A stretch of 64,000 nucleotides of DNA, taken from Polytrichum commune (Eukaryota; Streptophyta; Polytrichopsida; Polytrichales; Polytrichaceae). The stretch lies in NCBI GenBank assembly GCA_950295325.1, contig OX485804.1, forward strand, positions 45,930,429-45,994,428. Direction: 5' to 3'. The notes under the pieces were generated by a model, which saw only the letters and a list, made by a program, of their open reading frames with translations, searched no databases and was not told the DNA's origin. The position numbers and the translations under genes were made by a program. Shown in pieces: positions 1-11,339 of the stretch (positions within the stretch are counted from its first letter, which is position 1; each line of letters begins with the position of its first letter).

Positions 1-352
1 TTTTCTAAACGGGGTGGTTTAGAGTTGGGCCACAAATTGTGCATGTATGTATCTTGACACGTTAATGTGTCAAGTCTCACGCGGTTATTTGGTAGGCGGT
101 ATGCATGATGCTTGTAAGAAAACTATAATTCTTAGCTAGTGGCTTTGCATCGGTATAAAGAAGAATCTAGTCCCCATATGTCGGGACACTCTTGCAAAAT
201 AAACAATACTCATGTTAAGTGTTACTCATTTTGCAAGGGTGGACCAACATAAAGGGCGGGGGGCATAATTCCACCATAATTCTCGGCACTAGGATCCAAC
301 GACCTAATGCTAAGTATTGTTATATCAACCATTTCTTATCCGTAAGAGCCAC

Positions 353-354
<2 letters not shown>

Positions 355-408
<54 letters not shown>
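355..408. repeat. (CT)n microsatellite
   Basis: About 27 uninterrupted CT units. It creates a meaningless Leu-Ser repeat peptide in one frame. Confidence 0.97.
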
Positions 409-413
<5 letters not shown>

Positions 414-1018
414 GGCAAGTCATCCAAACCCCTCACTCCCTTATAGATATAAAGGTCAAAGTATTCTAAAACATACTCTAGAATTATGTATCCTAGGTCA
501 TCTAGGGTACGTTGAGAATAGTCATTTTAGGAACCCCATAGGTGATCAGATATGAAGGTAATATTACAACTTGAAAACCGATCTTACATTTATACAATCT
601 ACCCTAACCATGATTATCTTTAAGATGTGCGTGCCTATTGTCGGCACTTCCAAGTCCCACAAGGTTGCCTTACTTATACCATTGAAATTTTGTATAGATG
701 GTGTCAACAATTTTGCACTTCTATTTTTGGAAAGTATCGCCAACAAAAATTTGACCAAATTTCACTGGCGAGAGTTATTAACTGTGAAAATTGAGGTTTT
801 CTTCTTCATTGGATTGAAGGGAATCCCATTGTAGTTTCTACTACATATGTGTCATTCAAGATACTCGGCAATATTTGTTCATACATCATATTGCATTTCG
901 AACAACAAGTAGCCCTCTCATATTTGGCAGGCATGTGTAATATATTTCCACCAATGAGGTTTTATTTTAGAAAGACGCGTGTGCTTAAAATGGTTGTAAA
1001 ACCAACTCATTGATAGTC

Positions 1019-1190
1019 TTAGGTATGTTAGCCTTATGTGGTCTATATTTGAGTGGTATATGGGAAGGCTATAGTCAAGATTAGACCCCAAAAAGACATG
1101 TGTTTTGATGGGATCGAATTATCTGCTCAAACTATATCAACCAATCTAAGGTTCAATTGGGAGGAAAGTCTTATGTGATTACTTAAGGAG
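1019..1190 (+). repeat. Partial copy of the TA-flanked MITE family
   Basis: It shares the order of landmarks of the copies at 4984, 7616 and 63643: a GGTA-like start, TATTTGAGTGG, then AGACATGTGTTT, a GGGATCGAATTA-like block, and a TCAACCAATCTAAGGTTCAA-like block. The 3' half is not recognisable, so this is a truncated or strongly diverged copy. Confidence 0.55.
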
Positions 1191-1805
1191 AAAGAGAATC
1201 CACCACTTTGCCTACTTAATTCATTCCTTCCTTTTGCTACACCTTCGAGGTGCCTCACCCACTAAGATTGTGTTGTATTCAGATGGCATGTTCTATGTGT
1301 TGATGAGTAAATGTTTGTCTGTCATGATTCAAGATATGTGCACTTGTTTTGATTTGAGACCCATTATTGACACCTGAAAATAAGTATATAGTGAACATGA
1401 TGCATATACTACATGATCCTTAGATAATAAAACCAAATGACGACATAACCTAGGCTATGTGAATACACGACAAGTGAACGATGAAGGTGCACACACCTTG
1501 TAACTTTAAAAAATCCCAATCAAAGAGGACATAAATAAAATAAAATAAACATTGGCATTCATGCACCGTCGTGAATGGGAGGCCATTTTGCCTTACTTTG
1601 ATCATGTTTTAAGCTTACCAAGTGTCAAGGTAGGGTTCCTGCCATCCTTCTGGAAAGTGGTCTCCATCAATCAAAGAGGACATTCTCTAGTTCAGGCTCA
1701 CATTAAGAGCATGTAATCATGGAGGAGACATCAAAAGCATACGTTCCAAAAATGTTGAAGTGATGTGTGCAATATCTCATCACAGAGCTATAGCTAAACT
1801 CCAAC

Positions 1806-2911
1806 CAGTGCTCAAAATTGAAGTCTTCAGTGCCCTTCAAATGGGTTTTGGGACTTCAAAAAATACCTCAAGGAAAACAGCCCTTCAAAACATAATCCTC
1901 ATGTCTAAGTGCTCCCTTCACTTGAAGTGCTGGATAAATAGTACCCTTCAAGTATTGTTCATCATCTCAAGTAGCCGTTTAACTCCGGCTATCTAACTTT
2001 GGGCTCCATATCTCAGATCCAAATGGGAATTAGTCCAGATGGGAATTGTATGTTGATAGGTTTGGTTGTGAGAAAGTGCATACTTTGCACTATGACTCTA
2101 TGCCCGGGTGTGATGTAGGGGGCTCATTGGAGGATTGCATCACCCTTGGTAGACTATACGTCCAAAAGGTTATTGACTCACTAAATGATCGCTTCCCCAA
2201 CTTGCCCATTTTTAATGTGGCCAGGCTTTTCAACCCAAAACACTATCCCTTGGATGCATTGGATCGAGGCACTTTAACTAAGCAATGGTTGAACCGGTTG
2301 GTGACACATTTCAAGTGGAGCTCTGTTCTTGTTGATCAAGCCAATGCGGAGTTGCTTGAATTTGTGGAGATGTTATCTTCAGCTTGTCAACACCGAGGTA
2401 TGCATGAAGATTGGGTTTTTTGTGGCCGTGACCGAGAGTTTAAGATCAATTGGCCAACCCTAATGTTGCTATGGTAAGCCATACTTGTGATCCCTACTAG
2501 CGTTGTTGTTTGTGAGCGTGGTTTTTCAAAGCAGAATTGGGTTAAGAGTGAAAGGAGAACATGCCTAAACCTTGACACACTTGATGCATTGATGAGGGTT
2601 AGCCTAAACAGTTTGGGAGTTGAATTCATGGATTGGAATGGCATTTTTGACACTTGGAAAACCGCTACAGTAACCAACAAGCGTAGGGCATTGTCACTTC
2701 AAGAGGTGGAGTTAGATAGTTGATTCTCCATTATTTCATTGTACTAGAAGCATGTACCATGCAAATCATGCATAATTTTAATATAAGTTTTATATGTCTT
2801 TGAAAATTTTCCATTGACGTCCTAGATTTAGATATGCCCTTCAATTGCAATGCTGAAATTTCAGAGCCCTTCAAAATGAAATTCATATGAGGGCTTCAAT
2901 TTTGAGCACTA
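1806..2911 (+). mobile_element. Deleted hAT-superfamily DNA transposon
   Basis: The ends are terminal inverted repeats: CAGTGCTCAAAATTGAAG on the left and its inverse CTTCAATTTTGAGCACT(A) on the right. Both flanks carry the same 8-bp sequence ACTCCAAC (1798-1805 and 2912-2919). An 8-bp target duplication with a CAGTG terminus is the hallmark of hAT elements. The last base of the right end is A where G is expected. At 1,106 bp the element is far too short for a whole transposase, and it carries only the C-terminal part. Confidence 0.93.
2046..2723 (+). pseudogene. hAT transposase C-terminal remnant (dimerisation domain)
   Basis: Two in-phase ORFs are split by a stop at about 2475-2477. The downstream part carries the hAT C-terminal dimerisation signature: PTSVVVCERGFSKQNWVKSE, then a RTCLNLDTLDALMRVSLNSL-like run. 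The upstream part (FNPKHYPLDALD, then a WSSVLVDQANAELLEF region) resembles the catalytic-domain tail of zinc-finger-like hAT transposases. The N-terminal BED finger and the first catalytic residues are missing. The element could move only if helped in trans, and its damaged right terminus makes that doubtful. Confidence 0.88.
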
Positions 2912-2919
2912 ACTCCAAC

Positions 2920-4071
2920 CTATCTTCTACAAAACTTGTCAGAGACATCCAGCTGCTTGGCAAGTTTACAATCACCACAAAATACGCCCTAAAACTCCAA
3001 ATGGAGCATATTGGATATTTTAAAACCCCCATTGAGACCCAAGTGCAAGTAAACGGGGCCGTGCTTGGACCGTTTAATATGGAAAACCAAGCAAGAAAAT
3101 TTCTGATCACATAAGACATAGATGGCAAAGTGTACTTCAAAGTGAGAAAATAACTTCTGGGTTTAGGTTTTAGGGAAGACTCACTTGCACAAGTGACTAC
3201 CTAGTGAGTCCAATGCAATTGGAGCCTGTCAAGTTACATCCCGAGTAGAAACTAGATAGACTACAGTTTGTCAGATGCAAGCTAAAATCTTGTCTTGGAA
3301 TAGAAACCTTGTTGGAATCTTGTCCTTCTTAGAGTGTATTCCAGATGGAACAGAAGTCATAGTTTGGGAAGCCCCATAACCACTTAGAATTTAAATACCA
3401 ACAATCAATGAGAGCAAGGGACATTGAGTATGGAGCCTAAGGATAAGCTAGGAGAATTGGGGCAAGGACCTATTAAGTCATCTGTGCAATTCTTGGACAA
3501 TTATGGCCATTGAAACTCTGAGTGTTGCATGCCTCTCCTTATAATCTTGGCAAATACTAGAGCTTCAATAAACACTATGTATGCGAGGAAAAGGGTAGGA
3601 AGGAAGAGGGAGAGAAGGGGAGAGAATTATGAGGAGTGCAAGGAAGGTAGTTGATTGCAAAATTGTTGTTGCATGCACTTGCTACTTTATTAAACAAATG
3701 TTAGCCAACTCTATACAATGCTCATGGCAGAGAACTAAGGGAGAAATTCCTCAATCTTGCATCCCAAGCAACATGATTTTTATAGAATTTTTTCCAGGTG
3801 TGCGAACTAATGAGAACTACCTAATTTGGTCTCGTGCTATCCTGGTTCATTGCACCCGTGCACATGAATAAATGGGTCAGATCCTCCACTCAACAGACCA
3901 CCTTTGAACCCTGGCCATCTGACCACTGCGTCAACCCTTGTGCGCCCTTGCCATTCCAAAGTTCCACAATGTGGAGTGGATTAGTGATCCTTGAAAAACT
4001 GCTACAAGAGTATCAGGTTGAAACTCTTTTCAATATTGAGCTCAAATATGACAGAAATTTGAATACTCAAA
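2920..4071. other. Intergenic, possible Copia LTR/gag trace
   Basis: Most of this stretch is unassignable. At about 3795-3910 the plus strand encodes a stop-broken peptide with NYLIWSRAILVHC followed by MGQILHSTDH. This resembles the start of Copia gag (a WxxxM/L motif near the N-terminus), and the purine-rich, LTR-like DNA before it would fit. The match is short, so this is a suggestion only. The 3' end of the minus-strand gene at 4072 must also lie here. Confidence 0.3.
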
Positions 4072-7000
4072 TCACAAAACACACTGAACACTCTGGCAGA
4101 TTGGGCAGCCCATATACAAAGCTGGAACACCAAATTGTGTTTCCACAGAGAAAGTTGGTTGTCCAGAACATCCTGAATTCGTGTGGTCTTCATGCACATC
4201 AGCCAACCTTGTCTGTAAAAATGCAAGCCCGATCTGTACAAGGTGAACCAGATTCATCAGTGAGATCATATCAATTGCAAAGCAAGAGCAGAAGGGACTC
4301 TTCAATTTAATGCATTCTGAACAATGAGACAGATAAATCTACAGACTATCCAACCTCCAGACACTATGTTCGACCAATATAAGATAGAAGGTATTAGATG
4401 CTCTTCTCTTGCTTAAAACATTTCATATTCTTGCTTATCCAATTTCTTAGTTTACATATTACAATGCTTCTGTGATTCAGTACCACTATAGTACACTAAT
4501 AGTGTTGTGCAAACACTAGGTGCTACACCCTCAAACTGAATATATAGCAGTGAGTGATCCACATGATGAAACAATTGTGAGGTCATCCATGTGGATGCAT
4601 GAAATGCAGGAATTCCCTCTAATAAGCTACCCAAAATTTATGCTTCAAATTTTTCCTTTTAAAGCATTCTTTCAATTTCAGGAAGTGAATTGAATCTGCA
4701 TCTCAATATGTAGATAACAAAATCTGACCCTTTAAAGCTACACAACAATGTCCAGAATGTGAACTTTGCTCCACTGGTTGTCATGATCTGATTTAAGGCA
4801 GCACAAATATAAAGCATGGAAGCTCAAAAGAGCGAAAAAGTGCAGTACCTGACTGTCTTGGGTGTCAAGTCGAAAATGCCCACAACTGCAAAGGATCCTG
4901 GTCTTAATCTGTTGCAGTTGCCTGGTTTTACACACAGGACACAAAACTCCATCCTTGCCACACAACCATCGTATTAGTGTATAAGGTAAGCAGGCCTAAT
5001 TAGATTGTTTATCTTAATTGGATACCTATAATTGGGTGGTGGGTGGTTGGGTGCAAATCTAAGAATGGACACCTGAAAGACATGTGTTTCAAGAGATTGG
5101 ACTACGTGCTCAAAATGTATTAACCATTCTAGGCTCAATAGTCAACATATTGGGGGGACCTATGTGGCCTTATGATTCACCATCAGTGGACTTTGATAAT
5201 CCTACAATTTGAGATTAGCTCCAGAACTTTCCGGGATTGATCTTGCTCCCTTAGAAACATTTGCGGACACATAAAACTTTAAACCTTGTGAATTTGAGTA
5301 GTGTAAGGTAGAAAACAGCAAAAAGGAACCATATAAGGCCCATCTACCTTACCAGCAGCATAGGTGGATAGAGTAAGGTTGGCCTTGTCCGCACACAGAA
5401 GATTGTACCCAACAACCTATTGACCGCTCTCATGTTTATATCCAAATTTTAATCAACCTACTTGTCAACGTTGACACTCATCACTGCAAAAGACACTTTT
5501 TGTTGAACAGGTTGTACACTGTACCTACTTTTGTATCCTGACATAACAAACTCTTGCACCAGGTTGAAGTTTGTTACTTGCTGCTGTGGTATAAGAAGGT
5601 GACTGCTAACCAGAACCCACCTATCTATCTATCTATCTATCTATCTATCCATCCATCCATCCATCCATCCATCCATCCATCCATCCCATCTATTCACACC
5701 ATGGAGCAATTGAACTTATGTAGATGCTGATCATATATTCGTTCAAATTCTGACAGAATAATTTCCCTCAATCTAAAACTTCATTTGAACATAATCTCTA
5801 ACTGATAGATCTCTTTCACTAAACTTCCTAAAATGATCGTTTAAAAGCGTGTTCTACTTCATAGGTGATGCATGTTGAACACCTCTAATAATGATAAAGT
5901 CGACATGTTAAATTGCTAGAACAATAGAATCAATCAAAATGTTCATGGAGGGTGGGTGAAGAAAGAAGTACCCCCTCTTGCCAACTTTGTAGGAGCTCAG
6001 CAACTGCCTGTTCCTCTAGTGCATGAGCTGCCTCATAATCCTCCAATATTGCAGCTTCTGCACTCAAGAACATACACGGTTAGCAGTGCATAAGAGAATG
6101 TGCAATTTAAATAAGGTCTTGGAGAAAAGTAAAATTCACAGTATCAGTATTATGGCTATACAAAGTATTCAACAGTATTATGGCTATACAAAGTGCATGA
6201 GAAGCAAGAAACTTTGTCCAGATATGTTACCTTGCATCCTCATGTCCGCCTGCAGGTCATCATACAATGCATACTCCATGGCAAGCATAAGTTCTTGGTA
6301 ATCCACATCAGCAAGCTCGGATGGGGCTTGTGTTGCCATTGGGTCATACTCCCACAACATGTCTGTGTCTTCATCTCCTGTAGCTGAGTTGCCTCCATTC
6401 CCATTGTTTCGAGTTGCATCGCCCGATGTTTGCCTTACTCTGCTGAGCTCATCAGCTAGAATGCCTTGAAATGTAATTTTGACAGCCTACATACAGCTTT
6501 GCACCAAGACAAATCATCAAAATCTTTCCTAAGCTTCTTAGAGCTTGGCAACAGTATCAGCAACCAGGTTTGATCTGATGTCGGTGTAAAGAATGTCTAC
6601 CCAAAGTTAAAGATCAATGCAGCTAGAGTGCTTTCATATGTAAATTTTACAGCTTACATACATCTTGCACCAAGCAAAATCATCAAAAGCTTTCCAAAGC
6701 TTCTTAAAGGTTGGCAACACTATCAGCAACCAGGTTTGATTTGGTGTAGGAATAAAGAATGTTTACCCAAAGTTTATCAGTATATCTGCTATGTCCACTT
6801 CCACCAATACAGGAGCAACTGAATTTAGACCTTAATCTAGTTAAAGAGGCTCCCACACTACATGTGCATTGTTTTATACATAAGGTTTTGCGCACAGTTG
6901 CAATTTTCTCATATTTTTAATTACCTCCCAAATCAACAAAAATGGGACACCACATTTGAAGACCCCGTGACACTAGTTCTGTGGTGTCTGCAACCTGATG

Positions 7001-8610
7001 TCTGGCCAGAGAAACATGATCAATAGGTGTAGACCATTGTTGGACCAGTATATGGGTGCATGGATGATATTAAACCACAACATCAATAAACAGTATTAAA
7101 GTAACTATCCAAATTGTAACATTTGAAAGACTAATCAGCATTCATACTTTATGGGTATCACAAGATGAAAGAAAAATTGGGTAGCATATATACTATTTAA
7201 AAAAGTAGCAATACTATAAATAAGAATCATGCATAGTAATACAAAAACGTATATAATCGAGATTTGGCTGATTCTATACCAGATCTGGCACCCTATTTGA
7301 ATGTGTTTTCCCGTACTGAGGATGAATTGGCAGTGGGAAACCACTATATTAGCAATTTCTCGAAGGAAGAGTATAGAATTTTTTGCTGTTGAAACGACAG
7401 GGTTGTGTTGGGCATAGCGATGTCACAATAACGAAGAGATGAGATTGTTTGGGTCATTACCATCCTACTACAATATTGATGCTATTGTACCTTTACCTAG
7501 ATACGAAGGCTCTTGCATGGTGTACAGATACCCATACCCTGCCCATATGTAAATTTCTCGTTATATATACCACGTGGTAACCAAAAAGAAATTTTACCGG
7601 ACCAACATTGGTGTATGGTAAGTAGGCCTTTCATGGTCGCTAATTTTAGATGGGCAGCTGTATTTGAGTGGTGTATCTAAGGACAGACACGAAAAAGACA
7701 TGTGTTCAAAAACGGATTGGACTACGTACTCAAATCTTGTTAACCATTCTAGGCTTGATAGTCAATATAATTTTGGGGGGCGCCTATATGACCATTTAAT
7801 GGGCTTGCAAATCTGCACTGTTGATTATGAATAAGATATTCATACGAGCTCCAAAAATTATGAGGAAAATGGCTATGGACACAATTTGGAATTGGCAATC
7901 ATCTCGCACTAATTGCAATCCTACGAGAAGTGGGTGCAGAGCTAAAAGCGTCCATTTAAGGCCCACTTATCTTAGACCATGTGTACAAGAGTGACAGCAT
8001 TTATGTACCTGGCTCTGCTGTTGAGTACTCGTTGCAGGTGAAGATTCAGAGTCACTCCGGATCTTCCAAAGCAGTTTGAGACGATGTTCTCGTACTCTTC
8101 GTAGACACTCCTCCTTCAACTGTAGGAGTTGAAACAATGTTGGTCAAATAGTGATACTTAAATTCAATTTAAAGAGAATTAAACTGGACATCCTCGGAAT
8201 CTATGAAATATAAGACATATGATGAATGCAGAAAACAGATTTGAAAGAATCTTGTCTAAGAACAAAGATGGCTAAATAACTAAGGTCTTCAAGGAACACA
8301 AGCCTGGAATACGATTCTGCATCATCAACACATTCAACCCAATTGCAACCAAATCGAACCAAGTGCGAAATGTCCTCTTCCAATAGCCTTAAACCCTAAA
8401 TGAAGTTCACGAGCGACCAACACAATTTTCAGATGACCCACAACCCGATTTTGGCACAATGAACGATAGATCGATCCTCAATTACAGATTCGCCAAAGCA
8501 CTGATAACCCCACAAAAAGAAAGAGAAAACGTGGAGCTACTTATTACCTTGTCTTTCCAGCGTGGGGTCCAAGCCTTCAGTGAGGCTCGATGTTGTCCGT
8601 TGCCCTCCAT
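4072..8610 (-). CDS. RPAIN: RPA-interacting protein (nuclear carrier of replication protein A)
   Basis: Six exons, read 8610-8548, 8119-8009, 6486-6231, 6057-5972, 4953-4849 and 4212-4072, join in phase to 253 codons with GT-AG introns. Exons 1-2 give the conserved N-terminal motif (SLKAWTPRWKDK, then LKEECLRRVREHRLKLLWKI). Exons 3-4 give the middle domain: ILADELSRVR, DMLWEYDP, then an acidic helix with EALEEQAV-like residues and SWQEG. Exons 5-6 give the C-terminal zinc finger (CPVC, CSCG and a final CPIC). In animals this family binds RPA and carries it through importin beta into the nucleus for replication and repair; the same role is inferred here. The start is the first ATG before the conserved block, and no stop or frameshift is seen. 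Introns 2 and 4 hold related MITEs. Part of exon 3 with its upstream intron is tandemly duplicated. Confidence 0.9.
4984..5349 (+). mobile_element. TA-flanked MITE, copy in intron 4 of the RPA-interacting protein gene
   Basis: 366 bp with imperfect terminal inverted repeats (AGGTAAGCAGGCC and GGCCCATCTACCT), flanked by TA on both sides. A TA duplication points to a Tc1/mariner (Stowaway-like) origin. It is related along its length to the copies at 7616 and 63643. Its left end lies about 30 bp from the exon 5 acceptor on the minus strand, so the branch-point region of that intron is probably MITE-derived. Confidence 0.75.
5621..5687. repeat. (CTAT)n/(ATCC)n compound microsatellite
   Basis: About seven CTAT units pass directly into about ten ATCC units, inside intron 4 of the RPA-interacting protein gene. 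Confidence 0.97.
6454..6783. repeat. Tandem duplication of the exon 3 5' end and adjoining intron
   Basis: Two copies of about 165 bp (6454-6618 and 6619-6783). Shared landmarks are CAGCTAGARTGC, CACCAAG, CATCAAAA, GGCAACA and TATCAGCAACCAGGTTTGAT. The left copy includes the functional acceptor and first codons of exon 3. The right copy is a decayed duplicate upstream in transcription order. Confidence 0.9.
7616..7972 (+). mobile_element. TA-flanked MITE, copy in intron 2 of the RPA-interacting protein gene
   Basis: 357 bp between TA dinucleotides. The start TGGTAAGTAGGCC and end GGCCCACTTATCT form the terminal inverted repeat. Internal landmarks TTTGAGTGG, GACATGTGTT and GGATTGGACTACGT are shared with the copies at 4984 and 63643. 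Confidence 0.75.
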
Positions 8611-9651
8611 TTCGAGCTTAGTGTTGGATTTTTATCCCGGCGATGGTGATCAGAAGCTGACCAAAAAAAGCTGAAGAATTGAGCAATCTATGTGTAAGTC
8701 ATGTATTTAGGTGTGTGCACACCAAATTGAAACTTGAAGGGGATTGTTTGCGAGACTCCAAGAGCATCCGAAGCACATGCATTTGTAAATTCTCTGAATC
8801 TAAGAAGACGAAGAAGAAGAAGAAGAAGAAGAAGAAGAAGAAGAACTTTACACTCTAAGAGGAAAAAACACAAAGTGAAATATACTTTCCTTCCTCCGAT
8901 CCACCTCCCCGCCACTTCAAGGCTGGCAAAAAAAGTGATGAAATGACCAAGGGAAGTAAAAGACATGCAACTACTACCGCCAGTTAGCACAACAAATTTT
9001 ACATTGATGGCGGCCTTCATTGTCCAATGCATGTTCCAATTTGATTTGAATCAATGCTCGTGATTAGGAACCTATCCAAGGAATCTGCACATAACTTATA
9101 ATAGGTTTATAACAATGTTGGTGTGGTATATAGGTGAATGTTTGTCATTAATAAATTTTAGTATCAAAGAACTTGTCCAGGGTATCAAATTTGTAATATT
9201 AATCAAATATTGATATTTGGTGGCTATGTTGAGGTGAGAGAATGATTGAATATCTAAGAAAATATTTGGGTCTATACCATTTTAAAACCATATTATTGAT
9301 ACTAGGGTGATTTTGCCTAGGTATGAAGATTCTTACATGGTATATCAAAGACCCAAATTGTATTGACACAAAAACTATTGTCAAATATCCATATCAAACT
9401 ACACAAAATATATTCGCCAATGCATCTTCAAATCACAAACAACATTTTTATTAATTGGTCAAGGTTAATTCCAATACAAGACAAATTGTTTATTCCTTAA
9501 TTCCAAGATTTAATCATTACTCACAACTTATGCAACTAACAACGATTATCAAAGTCAAGCTATAATCTTGATTGCCATGCACAACTTGCAACAACAACAA
9601 CCATGGTAACACACGAGACAATAGTTGATTTGGTTAGCTTGCATTTCATAC
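8611..9651. other. Upstream region of the RPA-interacting protein gene, no other gene
   Basis: Includes a GAA microsatellite (8803-8845) within 250 bp of the start codon. The remainder is AT-rich with no supportable exon. The promoter should lie here, but I could not single out a convincing TATA box. Confidence 0.5.
8803..8845. repeat. (GAA)n microsatellite
   Basis: About 14 units of GAA/AAG, which make poly-Arg and poly-Leu in two spurious overlapping ORFs. Confidence 0.96.
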
Positions 9652-9654
9652 TTA

Positions 9655-10169
9655 GGGGCGGTTTACACTATGGACCAAGAGCCATGACCATGAAATTCTA
9701 AAATCTGTGATTGGAGAGTAAAGTGCTCTTGGTCCCATTTGGCTTTACACTACCTTGAAAAAAGGAGAATGACCACTAACTTTGAGGTCCCCAAAAACTA
9801 CTAAAATCTGCCATTTGGATAATGTGCCATGGTCCAACGGGTTTTCCGTTGAGGTGAGGCAAAATGCTCGACTCAACGGAAATCAAGGGAGCCGTGAGGC
9901 TGAAAATCAGCCATTGGCTGAATTTTTTTTTTAATAATTTTTTTTCCCGATTTTTTTTGGGCATGTATTAAAAAAATCAGCACCTTCACTTTTTGGTGTG
10001 TGGTCATTCCTCTTGGTCCACATTCGGTTTACACCTAGTGAAGGGCCCATGAACCATGAAAACTAATATTTTAGTAACTCGGACCATGGAAGTCGTCCCA
10101 TGAAGTCGTCCCACGCAAAATAGGCCTCTTACGTGGGACGACTTCATGGTCCATAGTGTAAACCGCCCC
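9655..10169. mobile_element. PIF/Harbinger-type MITE (Tourist-like)
   Basis: 515 bp with near-perfect terminal inverted repeats: GGGGCGGTTTACACTATGG on the left, its inverse CCATAGTGTAAACCGCCCC on the right. Both flanks carry TTA (9652-9654 and 10170-10172), the Harbinger target duplication. It contains an internal hairpin near the right end (two inverted copies of ACGTGGGACGACTTCATGG-like sequence). There is no coding capacity, so it depends on a transposase elsewhere. Confidence 0.92.
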
Positions 10170-10321
10170 TTAAAGATCTCGTCTCTAGACTATGTATTAA
10201 CCCGAAACTCTAATGAAGTCTAGGACAACTTATGCCTTAATCTCCTTGGTAATCCAAAGTTCATCCTAACTCAACGTCACTTACTCAATCTTCATCTTTC
10301 ATTTCCATCATTGACCAACTA

Positions 10322-11270
10322 CCGTAGGTTCATAGTTGGTTCCACACATGTTAGCCGAATAATTAATTAAAGTTCAAAAAGTAGGTTCGGCACCTAAAAA
10401 CAATATATTCACATTTTTGGCAATTTTCTCTTTTAATTTTTAAAAATTCAGCTTAAATTCATTTTTAATTTTCTATTTAAGCTTATATCTTGTACATCTC
10501 TCTTGCATTGAATGACAAGTAAGATGTGAGTGAGATATCAGAGTCGAGAATGCTCTGTGCTTTACGCAAGTAGAGTGGAGTTGTGTTCAACAATGCATAT
10601 GGGATATGTAAACTTTGAGGTGAAGCACCGAGTTAGACTTCATTTTTATAACACGCATAACTTTTGCATAGAGTCTTCAAATGACATAAAATTTGTTGGA
10701 GGTGAAAGATTACTTGATTTCTAAACTTTTCTTAGACCAACAAAATTCCAAAAAAGTTGATCTTCTATGCACAAATGAGCTCCGAAAAAGTGTTATGAAC
10801 GCATTTTAATTTTTTGATCTTTACACGGCTGCAATGTTTTGTCCATATCTTTTGCATAAAGACTTATTTTGACACAAAACTTGTTGGAGGTGGAAGAAGG
10901 ATTAATTTCTCAACTTTTGTTAGTTGGACAAAATTCTATAAAACTTCATCTTCTATGCTCAATTGGACTCCAAAAATTTGTGTACAACACATTTGAAAAG
11001 CCTCACCTAGAGTCTTGCTACTTCTTAACCCATATTCTTTGTGGACTAATGTAAGTGAGCTTGATTACAAAAGGAGCACCTTCTCTCTTTCAAAATTCAC
11101 ATATGCTTCCACTGTAAGTAAAACTCTAGTGAGAAGTAAAAATTTCTTACTTTTCGGCAATTTTGAAAAATAATTAATTTTATATTCGGCAAAAAATGCC
11201 AATAATATTCCAAAAATTTTGACTTCTTTTTTTTGAATTATTTAGTGTCGGACCAGCTATGAACCTACGG
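10322..11270. mobile_element. 949-bp TA-flanked non-autonomous element (mariner/Stowaway-like)
   Basis: Terminal inverted repeats CCGTAGGTTCATAGTTGG and CCAGCTATGAACCTACGG, each flanked by TA. Inside are two diverged direct copies of about 190 bp (about 10655-10790 and 10850-10975). Shared words are CTTTTGCATARAG, TTGTTGGAGGTG, CAAAATTC, ATCTTCTATGC and GACTCC or GAGCTCC. It has no transposase and is longer than a typical Stowaway, so it may be a deletion or duplication derivative. Confidence 0.85.
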
Positions 11271-11339
11271 TATTCAAAAGCATTTTTTCATCACTTTAGT
11301 TTATCGGGTTTATTAATCTGACCAACTTGGCATATTTAA

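Larger units (their letters stand above)
1..1797. other. Intergenic, no gene recognised
   Basis: I see no supportable coding exon here. The stretch holds a CT microsatellite (355-408) and a diverged partial copy of the TA-flanked MITE family (about 1019-1190). Short ORFs such as 571-834 show no recognisable domain and have antisense ORFs of similar size. They are most likely chance. Confidence 0.6.

Noticed and set aside
219-446. ORF with a Ser-Leu repeat
   Set aside because: It is a CT microsatellite read as protein.
8688-9032. Poly-Leu and poly-Arg ORFs on opposite strands
   Set aside because: They are translations of a GAA microsatellite with no other support.
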